Source: UBA6136 sp964344495 (lineage in GTDB: Bacteria > Pseudomonadota > Gammaproteobacteria > Methylococcales > Methylococcaceae). From it: a stretch of DNA of 25,551 nt. Made by a program: the position numbers and the translations under genes. Below are positions 1-7,104 of this stretch, piece after piece (position 1 is the first letter of the stretch; each line of letters starts with the position of its first letter). Location of the stretch: NCBI GenBank assembly GCA_964344495.1, contig CAYFNI010000023.1, positions 1-25,551 on the forward strand, read 5' to 3'. The notes below the pieces were generated by a model, which searched no databases, was not told where the DNA came from, and saw only the letters and a program-made list of their open reading frames with translations.

Positions 1-1
1 C

Positions 2-961
2 CGCGAACAGCTGGCCGCCCGTCTCGACCTCAATGCCCAGGACACGATCCTCAACGCGCTGCCGATGTTTCATGCCTTTGGCCTGACCGCCGGCACCCTG
101 CTGCCGTTGCTCTATGGCATGCGGACCTTCCTGTATCCGTCACCGCTGCATTACCGGATCATTCCGGAAATTGCCTATGACCTGAATGCCACCATCCTGT
201 TCGGCACCAACACCTTCCTCGCCGGCTATGCCCGCCATGCCCACCCCTACGATTTCTACAGTGTGCGCTATGTCTTCGCCGGGGCGGAAAAACTGCAGGA
301 CGACACCCGCCGACTGTGGGTCGACAAGTTCGGCTTGCGGGTTCTTGAAGGCTATGGCGCGACCGAAACTTCGCCCATCCTGGCCGCCAATACCCCCATG
401 TTCTATCGCGAGGGCACGGTCGGTCGCTTCATGCCTGGCATCGACTGGCAACTGGAAGAGGTGCCGGGCGTGCCCGAGGGCGGGCGCCTGCATGTGGCCG
501 GCCCCAACGTCATGCTGGGTTACCTGCGGCCACAGCGACCCGGGCATCTGGAACCGCCCTATTCCCGCTTCGGTTCCGGCTGGTATGACACGGGCGATAT
601 CGTCCGCATTGACGATCAGGGCTTTGTCACCATCTGCGGCCGCGTCAAGCGATTTGCCAAAATCGGCGGGGAAATGATCTCGCTGACCGTGGTCGAGGAG
701 ATCGCCGCGAAACTGTGGCCGGGGCTGCTGCATGCAGTCGTGGCGCTGCATGATGAACGCAAGGGCGAGCGGATTATCCTTGTGACGCAGCACCGTGAGG
801 CACAGCGTTCGGATTTCGTCCGCACTGCCCAGGCCCAAGGCTTCAGCGAACTGCACGCCCCGCGCGAAATCCTCTATGCAAAGGAATTGCCGCTGCTGGG
901 TTCCGGCAAGGTGGACTACACGGCGCTGACCGCGCTGGTACAGAAGGCGCTGGGCGAATGA
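2..961 (+). CDS. aas: Aas, acyl-ACP synthetase part (5' truncated by window edge)
   Basis: C-terminal part of an AMP-forming acyl-activating enzyme. The open frame runs in from base 2 with no start in the window, so the gene is partial. Motifs in order: NALPMFHAFG near the start, the YGATE adenylate-binding motif (bases about 352-366), the WYDTGD motif (about 580-597), GRVKRFAKIGGEM, and a GSGKVD motif near the end carrying the expected catalytic lysine. The immediate partner is lplT, which overlaps by 4 bases (ATGA). This is the classical aas-lplT pair, in which LplT flips lysophosphatidylethanolamine inward and Aas re-acylates it at the inner membrane. In the full Aas family an N-terminal PlsC-like acyltransferase domain precedes this region; it would lie outside the window and is not seen. 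The assignment as Aas rather than a generic acyl-CoA ligase rests mainly on the lplT neighbour. Confidence 0.85.
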   Translation, partial: REQLAARLDLNAQDTILNALPMFHAFGLTAGTLLPLLYGMRTFLYPSPLHYRIIPEIAYDLNATILFGTNTFLAGYARHAHPYDFYSVRYVFAGAEKLQDDTRRLWVDKFGLRVLEGYGATETSPILAANTPMFYREGTVGRFMPGIDWQLEEVPGVPEGGRLHVAGPNVMLGYLRPQRPGHLEPPYSRFGSGWYDTGDIVRIDDQGFVTICGRVKRFAKIGGEMISLTVVEEIAAKLWPGLLHAVVALHDERKGERIILVTQHREAQRSDFVRTAQAQGFSELHAPREILYAKELPLLGSGKVDYTALTALVQKALGE

Positions 962-2127
962 ACCGCGGCTTGAACACCCTGGTCGTGGCTCAATTTTTGT
1001 CGGCCTTTGGCGACAATGCCATCCTGTTCACGGTGATCGCGATGAGCCTGCAACAGGCTACGCGAGGGGCGTGGTATATCCCCGCCTTGCAAAGCGCCTT
1101 TCTGGTCGCCTACGTGACCTTGACACCCTGGGTCGGCGCGCTGGCCGATCGGTACCCCAAGCCGCGGATTTTGCTGCTGGCCAACCTGATCAAGGCCCTG
1201 GGCAGCCTGGCCATCTTCATGGGCGTCGATCCGCTGCTGGGCTATGCGCTGGTCGGCGTTGGTGCCGCCACCTATGGTCCGGCCAAATACGGCATCATCC
1301 CGGAGCTCACCGACGCCAGCCAGTTGGTGCGTGCCAATGGCTGGGTGGAGAGCGGAACGATTGCGGCCATCCTGCTGGGCACTGTCGCTGGCGCCAGGCT
1401 AGCCGATCACTCCATTGATATGGCGCTGATCTCGGTGATGATCCTGTATGTGATCTCGGGAGGGGCAACATTCATGCTACCCAGCCGCCAGCATGGCCCC
1501 GCAAAGGGGACCGGCTCGGCCTGGCGTGACCTGAAAACCTGGATGGTGGCTTTAGTGAAATCTCACCGCGCCCGGCTGGTCCTGATGGCCTTGAGCCTGT
1601 TCTGGGCCTGTGCCGCAACCTTGCGGGTGGTGCTGGTGGCATGGGCGCCGGCGGTTCTCAACGCAGAGACTGCCTCCGACATTGCCGATCTGACCCTGTT
1701 CATGGCGATCGGAATCGTGATCGGTGCCGCCGTGGTGCCACGCCTGATCCCGCTCGAACACCTGCGGCGAACCCGCTTTGCCGCCTATCTGATGGGCGCT
1801 CTGTTCCTGCTGCTGGCCACCGTCAGCGATGCGCCGACGGCCAAGCTGGCCCTGCTCGCCATCGGCATCTGCGGCGGTCTGTTTGTTGTCCCGCTGAATG
1901 CCGCCATTCAGGATATCGGCCATGCCAGCATCGGCAGCGGCCGTGCCGTCGCGGTTCAGAATTTCTTCCAGAACAGCGCGATCCTGATCAGTATGGGGCT
2001 CTATTCGGTGGCGGCTGCGCATGGCGTCGGTTCCGTAACCACCATCGTGTTGCTGGGTCTGATCGTCGGCCTCGGGACACTGCTGGTGTCCTTCCGGCTG
2101 CCCGTTCAACCCCGTTCCTCCCGTTAA
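958..2127 (+). CDS. lplT: Lysophospholipid transporter LplT (MFS)
   Basis: A 389-residue major facilitator protein with about 10-12 hydrophobic spans. The N-terminus (LNTLVVAQFLSAFGDNAILF) and the following GALADRYPKPRIL loop are typical of LplT. A GPAKYGIIPEL motif near residue 110 is another family hallmark. The role known for the family is energy-independent flipping of lysophospholipids, mainly lyso-PE, across the inner membrane for repair by Aas. The start ATG overlaps the aas stop (ATGA at 958-961), implying translational coupling. Length matches the family, which is close to 400 residues. Confidence 0.92.
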   Translation: MNRGLNTLVVAQFLSAFGDNAILFTVIAMSLQQATRGAWYIPALQSAFLVAYVTLTPWVGALADRYPKPRILLLANLIKALGSLAIFMGVDPLLGYALVGVGAATYGPAKYGIIPELTDASQLVRANGWVESGTIAAILLGTVAGARLADHSIDMALISVMILYVISGGATFMLPSRQHGPAKGTGSAWRDLKTWMVALVKSHRARLVLMALSLFWACAATLRVVLVAWAPAVLNAETASDIADLTLFMAIGIVIGAAVVPRLIPLEHLRRTRFAAYLMGALFLLLATVSDAPTAKLALLAIGICGGLFVVPLNAAIQDIGHASIGSGRAVAVQNFFQNSAILISMGLYSVAAAHGVGSVTTIVLLGLIVGLGTLLVSFRLPVQPRSSR

Positions 2128-2173
2128 TCGGTCGGTGGCGAAAGCGGCCAAACGAGCGTGTAAGATGTGCGCC

Positions 2174-2593
2174 ATGAACCGTTCCGGACTGCCTCCTTCC
2201 CGTCCCATTCAGCGCCGCGCCCTCTCAGCGCTGGGCCTTGCCGTGCTGGTCGCGGGTTGCAATACCGTTACCACCCACAAGCCCTCGGGCGAAGAAATGG
2301 TGATGACGCAGGAGGAATTCGGCCAGTACGTCGAGCATGTCTTTCGCTACCACAATCAGGTCATGAGCGACCTGATCGAGTCAAACGATGCCCTGACCGA
2401 GCAGACCCCGAGGGAGCGCGTCGACCTGAAGACGGCCGAACGGTCGATGGTGGCAGCCTGCCAGCCGCTCAACGAGGTCGTATCGGAGTCCTTGTCGGGG
2501 GAAAAGGTCGGCCTGACCCTGCAACTCGACCTGATCGATGCCGTTCCGGCATGTGAGGCGGCATCCAAGCGGGTCGAGGACATGATTCCCTGA
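2174..2593 (+). CDS. Small lipoprotein of unknown function
   Basis: 139 residues from the ATG at 2174. The N-terminus has basic residues, a hydrophobic stretch and a lipobox (AVLVAGC, Cys29), so a lipid-anchored envelope protein is predicted. The mature part is acidic, mostly helical and without recognisable catalytic motifs; it has two Cys residues in its second half. In-frame starts also exist at 2165 (ATG) and 2135 (GTG); 2174 is chosen because it gives the most normal lipoprotein signal peptide. It follows lplT by 46 bases on the same strand and is bounded downstream by a perfect hairpin between convergent genes. I do not recognise the family. Confidence 0.7.
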   Translation: MNRSGLPPSRPIQRRALSALGLAVLVAGCNTVTTHKPSGEEMVMTQEEFGQYVEHVFRYHNQVMSDLIESNDALTEQTPRERVDLKTAERSMVAACQPLNEVVSESLSGEKVGLTLQLDLIDAVPACEAASKRVEDMIP

Positions 2594-2608
2594 CCGCCGT
2601 CCGCCTGA

Positions 2609-2640
2609 GGTGACCCGGCCTGAATCTCCGCCGGGTCACC
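2609..2640. terminator. Hairpin between convergent genes
   Basis: A perfect 11-bp inverted repeat (GGTGACCCGGC at 2609-2619, its complement at 2630-2640) with a 10-base loop. It lies between the stop of the + strand lipoprotein gene (2593) and the stop of the - strand FKBP gene (2648). There is no T tract on either side, so termination in both directions is plausible but not certain. Confidence 0.6.
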
Positions 2641-2647
2641 AGCCCGG

Positions 2648-3127
2648 TCAGGGGGGACCGACCCTGACCAGATCCACTTCAAACACGAGTGCCGCATGGG
2701 GTGGGATGACCCCGCCCGCGCCGGTGTCGCCATAAGCCAGGTCGGCCGGTATGAAGAAACGGTATTGGCTCCCCTCCTTCATCAGTTGAAGCCCCTCGGT
2801 CCAGCCGGCAATCACATGGTTGAGCGGAAAACTGATGCCCTCGCCGGTATCGAACACCTTGCCGTCAATCAGGCTGCCACGGTAGTTGACCGTGACGGTG
2901 TCGGTTGACTGCGGACGCGCACCCTGCCCTTCTTTCAGAACCTGATACTGCAACCCGCTGGCGGTGGTGATGATGCCCGGCTTGCCGGCGTTTTGCGACA
3001 GAAAGGCGACGCTGTCCTGTTTCTGTTTTTCGGCATCCACCGCAGGCTTGAGGCAGGCGCTGAGCGACAGCGCCAGACCCAACGCCAACAGGGGTGTGAA
3101 CCGTTTCAATACCAATAGGGCTGTCAT
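2648..3127 (-). CDS. FKBP-type peptidyl-prolyl cis-trans isomerase, lipoprotein
   Basis: 159 residues. An N-terminal signal with lipobox (LSLSAC, Cys25) predicts membrane anchoring outside the cytoplasm. A short helical linker is followed by one FKBP domain (about residues 55-157) with typical segments: VTVNYRGSLIDGKVFD, VIAGWTEGLQLMKEGS, and IPPHAALVFEVDLV with the terminal hydrophobic strand. Expected activity is cis-trans isomerisation of proline bonds in exported proteins. A GGAG sits 9 bases before the ATG. A 44-residue membrane protein gene ends 17 bases upstream on the same strand, so the two probably share a transcript. Confidence 0.92.
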   Translation of the reverse strand: MTALLVLKRFTPLLALGLALSLSACLKPAVDAEKQKQDSVAFLSQNAGKPGIITTASGLQYQVLKEGQGARPQSTDTVTVNYRGSLIDGKVFDTGEGISFPLNHVIAGWTEGLQLMKEGSQYRFFIPADLAYGDTGAGGVIPPHAALVFEVDLVRVGPP

Positions 3128-3144
3128 GCGGGTGTTCTCCAGCG

Positions 3145-3279
3145 TCAGAGTGAGTTGAACCAGCCCGCCCCGAGGCGGAACAGGAAGAAACCGAGTTCCA
3201 GCAGCGCCACCGCTGCAAGAATCTCCAGCAGTTTGCGCCAGCTCAGCGGTTGGCGAGTACGAGGGGGAAATTCAGACAT
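3145..3279 (-). CDS. 44-residue single-span membrane protein
   Basis: A short frame reading MSEFPPRTRQPLSWRKLLEI at its start, then a hydrophobic span rich in Ala, Leu and Phe, ending in GWFNSL. GGAG lies 7 bases before the ATG, a good ribosome binding site. The layout is a basic cytoplasmic N-terminus followed by one membrane helix. It ends 17 bases before the FKBP lipoprotein gene. I do not recognise a family; evidence is the ribosome site, the coherent membrane-protein composition and the position. Confidence 0.6.
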   Translation of the reverse strand: MSEFPPRTRQPLSWRKLLEILAAVALLELGFFLFRLGAGWFNSL

Positions 3280-3349
3280 CCATGCGCTCCGGGACTGGCC
3301 TCAAAAGCGGGCCATCATAGCGCATGCAGAACGCGGTCATTGCTTTCGG

Positions 3350-4519
3350 TCAGGTGGGCGGATGCCGCTGGATAAAGCGCTCCATTCGCCGCAAGCCTTC
3401 CTCGATGCGCCCGACCGAGGCAGTAAAGCAGAATCTCAGGAAACGTTCAGGGGAATGCTGCCCGAAATCGAGTCCCGGCGTCACCGCCACGCCCTCTTCC
3501 TCCAGCAGGGCCAGCGCAAAGGCGCGACTGTCGTTCGTCACGCCACTGGCATCGGCATAGATATAAAAAGCTCCCTCGGGCTGGGCCCTGATGTGAAACC
3601 CGAGCCGCTGCAAGCCGGCAAGAAGAACAGCCCGCCGCTCGGCGAACACCTGACGTCGGCGCTCAAGCTCCTGGATATTCTCTGGGTCAAAGGCTGCGAG
3701 CGCTGCCAGCTGCGAGTGGGTCGGCGCTGAAATGAAGAGATTTTGTGCCAGTCGCTCCGTCGCTTCGATGGCTTCTTCCGGCACCACCACCCAGCCCAAA
3801 CGCCAGCCGGTCATGCCGAAATACTTGGAAAAACTGTTGATGACTAACACCGCATCCGAATACTGGAGGGCGGACGTCGCCCTGACACCATACTCCAGCC
3901 CATGGTAAATCTCGTCTGAGATGACAAAACCGCCCCGAGCGTGCACCGCACCGATCAAATCCCGCAATGCATCCGGCGACAGGACGGTACCGGTCGGATT
4001 GGCCGGAGAGGCGAGAATGATGCCCGCCAGCCTTTCCAGTCCCGACGCGGTCAGGCACCCGGCAGACAGGTTATAGCCATCACGCTCATCCACCGGGAGC
4101 CAGCGCGGCACGCCTTCAAACAGGCGAATGAAGTTGGGGTAACACGGATAGCCCGGATCGGCCAGCCCGACCTCGTCCCCGGGGTTGACCAACGCGGCCA
4201 GCGCCAGCAGCAGGGCACCTGACGCGCCGGGGGTGATGAATACCCGCTCAGGATCCAGTCGGACGCTATAGCGCTGCAGGTAAAACCCGGCAATGGCCTG
4301 CCGCAGGGCGGGCAGCCCGCCGGCCGGAGTGTACTTGATGTCGCCGTCCTGCAAGGCCATTGTGAGTCGCTGCAGAATCCGCGGCGGGGTCGGGAAATCC
4401 GGTTCCCCGATTTCCATGTGCACGATGTCACGGCCCTGCTGTTCCAGCGTCTTGGCACGGGACAGGATTTCCATGACAAAGAAGGGACGGATGTCCGCCA
4501 TACGCTGAGCAAGTTTCAT
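3350..4519 (-). CDS. Class I/II pyridoxal-phosphate aminotransferase
   Basis: 389 residues from the ATG at 4519 (a GTG at 4534 would add five residues; MKLAQRMADIRPF is the conserved-looking N-terminus). Fold-type I aminotransferase: the substrate loop GEPDFPTP near residue 40, ASPANPTGT near 171-177, the SDEIYHGLEY segment with the cofactor-binding Asp and Tyr near 202-205, and SFSKYFGMTGWRLGW with the Schiff-base lysine at K232. The family transfers amino groups between amino acids and 2-oxo acids in the cytoplasm; which substrates (aspartate, alanine, aromatic) cannot be told. It is divergent from dksA with about 140 bases between the starts. Confidence 0.9.
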   Translation of the reverse strand: MKLAQRMADIRPFFVMEILSRAKTLEQQGRDIVHMEIGEPDFPTPPRILQRLTMALQDGDIKYTPAGGLPALRQAIAGFYLQRYSVRLDPERVFITPGASGALLLALAALVNPGDEVGLADPGYPCYPNFIRLFEGVPRWLPVDERDGYNLSAGCLTASGLERLAGIILASPANPTGTVLSPDALRDLIGAVHARGGFVISDEIYHGLEYGVRATSALQYSDAVLVINSFSKYFGMTGWRLGWVVVPEEAIEATERLAQNLFISAPTHSQLAALAAFDPENIQELERRRQVFAERRAVLLAGLQRLGFHIRAQPEGAFYIYADASGVTNDSRAFALALLEEEGVAVTPGLDFGQHSPERFLRFCFTASVGRIEEGLRRMERFIQRHPPT

Positions 4520-4612
4520 GGTGACAAGCGACACTCGGTTAGGATCGGATTCAATACAGCCAGTTTACGAAATGGCAACAACCACTGATTTCCCTTGCAA
4601 GAGGTTTCTGCC

Positions 4613-4618
4613 TATACT
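4613..4618 (+). promoter_or_regulatory. Candidate -10 element for dksA
   Basis: TATACT, a good sigma-70 -10 match, lies 40 bases before the dksA start in the divergent intergenic region. The -35 at normal spacing is weak, so this is a tentative promoter call. Confidence 0.35.
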
Positions 4619-4657
4619 TGCTGGATTTTTCGAGACCCACGCTAGCAGGAGTGATGC

Positions 4658-5098
4658 ATGTCCAGCAGCAAAAAAAACGAGACGCTTTCCACACCTTTTA
4701 CCTTTAAGCCCTATGAGCTGGCCGAGGGTGAAGAGTACATGAATGACGAGCAGGTGGAGCATTTCCGCAACATCCTGCTGAACTGGAAGAATGAATTGAT
4801 GAGCGAAGTGGATCGCACCGTTCATCACATGCAGGACGAGGCGGCCAACTTCCCCGACCCGAATGACCGCGCCACACAGGAGTCCGAATTCAGCCTTGAG
4901 CTGCGGACCCGTGATCGCGAGCGCAAGCTGATCAAGAAAATCGACGAATCGCTGCAGAATCTGGAGCGCGGCGACTACGGCTACTGCGAAACCTGCGGCA
5001 TCGAAATTGGCTTGCGGCGTCTGGAAGCCCGCCCGACGGCAACCCAGTGCATCGACTGCAAGACGCTGGACGAAATCCGCGAGCGGCAGGTCGGCTAG
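4658..5098 (+). CDS. dksA: RNA polymerase-binding transcription factor DksA
   Basis: 146 residues, close to the E. coli protein. It has the coiled-coil tip motif DxxDxA (D67, D70, A72) that reaches into the polymerase secondary channel, and a four-Cys zinc finger (C110, C113, C131, C134). Known role: with ppGpp it represses rRNA promoters and activates amino acid biosynthesis promoters. AGGAG lies just upstream of the ATG. It is followed after 27 bases by gluQ, the conserved dksA-gluQ arrangement of Gammaproteobacteria. Confidence 0.97.
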   Translation: MSSSKKNETLSTPFTFKPYELAEGEEYMNDEQVEHFRNILLNWKNELMSEVDRTVHHMQDEAANFPDPNDRATQESEFSLELRTRDRERKLIKKIDESLQNLERGDYGYCETCGIEIGLRRLEARPTATQCIDCKTLDEIRERQVG

Positions 5099-5125
5099 TC
5101 TCGCCGCCACTCAGACATCAGCGGA

Positions 5126-6055
5126 GTGCAGCCGTCGCACCCGCCAGCGGTGCCCAGTGACTACCGGGGGCGATTCGCCCCCTCGCCCAGCGGCCCCTTG
5201 CATCTGGGCTCCCTGCTCACCGCACTGGCCAGCTTTCTGGACGCCCGCGCCCACGGCGGGCAGTGGTTGCTGCGCATTGACGATCTTGATCCTTACCGCA
5301 CCCAGCCCGACGCGACAACCCGGATTCTCCATAGCCTCGAACAGTTGGGCCTGCACTGGGATGGCCCCATCGTCCTGCAAAGTCAGCAGCTGGAGCGCTA
5401 CCGCGTCGGGCTGGAATCACTCCAGTCACAGGGTCTGATTTATGCCTGTACCTGCTCGCGGCGGCAGCTAGCGGCCGATGACGCCACAGGGATCTACCCC
5501 GGCAACTGTCGTGACCAGCACCATCGCTTTCAGGATGGCCAGCAGGCCCTGCGCCTGCGCACTGATGACCGGTCGATCTTGTTCGACGATCAGGTTCAGG
5601 GCCGGCAGCAGCAGATATTGAGCCAGGCGGTGGGCGACTTTGTCCTGTACCGCCGGGATGGTGCCTTCGCCTATCATCTGGCCACGGTCCTCGATGATGC
5701 CGAACAGCGCGTCACCCACATCGTGCGCGGCTGCGACCTGCTCGACTCGACGCCGCGCCAGATTTACCTTCAATCGCTCCTGACCCTGCCCCTGCCGGTC
5801 TACGCCCATACCCCGATTCTGGTGGATGCACACGGACAGAAGCTCAGCAAACGCCTCATGGCACCCGAAGCCGAAACTCGACAGCCCGGCGCCATTCTGG
5901 CGCATCTCCTGGATCTGCTCAGACATCCGCTGCCGTGCGAGCTGACCGGCGCTTCCGTCACTGAGATCCTGAGCTGGGCCACCTCCATCTGGGATCTCCG
6001 CCGACTGCGACACGTCGGCTCTCTGGTGGTCAACCCGCGGCAATTCGCAACATGA
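5126..6055 (+). CDS. gluQ: Glutamyl-Q tRNA(Asp) synthetase
   Basis: 309 residues, a truncated GluRS-like enzyme without an anticodon-binding domain. It activates glutamate and attaches it to queuosine-34 of tRNA(Asp). Motifs: FAPSPSGPLHLGSL with the HIGH-like signature at 26-29, the zinc site CTC (C108, C110) plus Y124 and C128, and the KMSKS-like KLSKR at 239-243. The frame begins with a GTG at 5126; a second GTG at 5150 is possible and no clear ribosome site separates them. The stop overlaps rsxA by ATGA (6052-6055). Confidence 0.93.
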   Translation: MQPSHPPAVPSDYRGRFAPSPSGPLHLGSLLTALASFLDARAHGGQWLLRIDDLDPYRTQPDATTRILHSLEQLGLHWDGPIVLQSQQLERYRVGLESLQSQGLIYACTCSRRQLAADDATGIYPGNCRDQHHRFQDGQQALRLRTDDRSILFDDQVQGRQQQILSQAVGDFVLYRRDGAFAYHLATVLDDAEQRVTHIVRGCDLLDSTPRQIYLQSLLTLPLPVYAHTPILVDAHGQKLSKRLMAPEAETRQPGAILAHLLDLLRHPLPCELTGASVTEILSWATSIWDLRRLRHVGSLVVNPRQFAT

Positions 6056-6633
6056 AGCACACCTTGGCCATCCTCTTCAGCACGATGCTGGTCAACAACC
6101 TGGTGTTGGCCAAATTTCTTGGCCTGTGTCCGCTGCTCGGCGTCTCGAAGCAGCAGGAGGCCGCGCTCGGCATGGGGCTCGCCACAACCTTCGTGTTGAC
6201 CCTGGCCAGCGTCTTGAGCCACCTGATCGACAGCGACCTCCTGCAACCGCTCGAGGTGACCTATCTGCGTCCGCTGGTCTTTATCGTCGTCATCGCCTTC
6301 GTCGTGCAGTTGACCGAACTGGTGCTGCGCCGGACCCAGCCACTGCTCCATGAAAAATTGGGCATTTACCTGCCGCTGATCACAACCAATTGCGCTGTGC
6401 TGGGCGTCGCTCTGCTGAATGTGCAGATGGCGCATGATCTGATCGACTCGTTTTTCTATGGGTTGGGGGCCGCACTGGGTTTTACCCTGGTGCTGGTCCT
6501 GTTTGCCGGCATACGAGAGCGGCTTGAAGCCGCCGACATACCGGCGCCGTTTCGCGGTCACGCAATTGCCCTGATCACGGCTGGCTTGATGTCTATCGCC
6601 TTCATGGGCTTCGCCGGACTGGTCAGGGCCTGA
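6052..6633 (+). CDS. rsxA: Rsx/Rnf complex membrane subunit A
   Basis: 193 residues, six hydrophobic spans and the family signature segments NNLVLAKFLGLCPLLGVS at the start and YLPLITTNCAVLG in the middle. Both contain the conserved Cys residues thought to hold an intramembrane iron-sulfur centre with RsxE. The complex couples electron transfer between ferredoxin or flavodoxin and NAD(H) to ion movement; in E. coli it reduces SoxR. The start overlaps gluQ, and rsxB follows after 4 bases. Confidence 0.95.
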   Translation: MKHTLAILFSTMLVNNLVLAKFLGLCPLLGVSKQQEAALGMGLATTFVLTLASVLSHLIDSDLLQPLEVTYLRPLVFIVVIAFVVQLTELVLRRTQPLLHEKLGIYLPLITTNCAVLGVALLNVQMAHDLIDSFFYGLGAALGFTLVLVLFAGIRERLEAADIPAPFRGHAIALITAGLMSIAFMGFAGLVRA

Positions 6634-6637
6634 CATC

Positions 6638-7104
6638 ATGCTTGCGGTCCTGTTGCTCAGCGTGCTGTTCGCCAGCTTCGGCCTGATTCTCGGCCATGCC
6701 GGACAACGGCTGCGGGGCGATGGTGACGCGTTGATTGATCGGATTGATGCCCTTTTGCCGCAAACCCAGTGCGCTCAATGCGGCTATCCGGGTTGCCGCC
6801 CCTATGCCGAAGCCATCGCCCGCAATGAGGCCGACATCAATCAATGTCCGCCCGGTGGGTCAGCCGCCATTCAGGCATTGGCGGATCTGCTGGGTCGCGA
6901 TGCCAAGCCACTTGATCCCGCGTTCGGTTCGACACCGGCACCGGCAGTTGCCTGCAGGCCTGTCCGGTTGATGCCATCGTCGGCGCACCGCGGTTTCTGC
7001 ATACCGTCATCGCCCATGAGTGTACCGGGTGCGAACTCTGCATTCCGGTGTGTCCGGTCGATTGCATCCACCTGCTCCCCATCACTGTCGCGCATGCACA
7101 TTGA
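6638..7104 (+). pseudogene. rsxB: RsxB, frameshifted with a partly deleted ferredoxin domain
   Basis: The N-terminus is intact: a membrane anchor (LAVLLLSVLFASFGLILG) and the Fes cluster motif in QTQCAQCGYPGC and the following INQCPPGG. The frame then reads AKPLDPAFG up to about 6928. From there family-like protein continues one base back: CLQACPVDAIVGA (from 6949), then HECTGCELCIPVCPVDCIHL, ending at TGA 7102-7104. Between these parts a normal RsxB has about 24 residues from PLD to the ferredoxin cysteines; only 32 bases are present, so about 40 are missing. The lost part includes the first two Cys of one 4Fe-4S motif (CIGC); the second ferredoxin cluster is complete. As written the gene cannot make a normal RsxB. 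Real mutation and assembly error are both possible. Confidence 0.8.
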
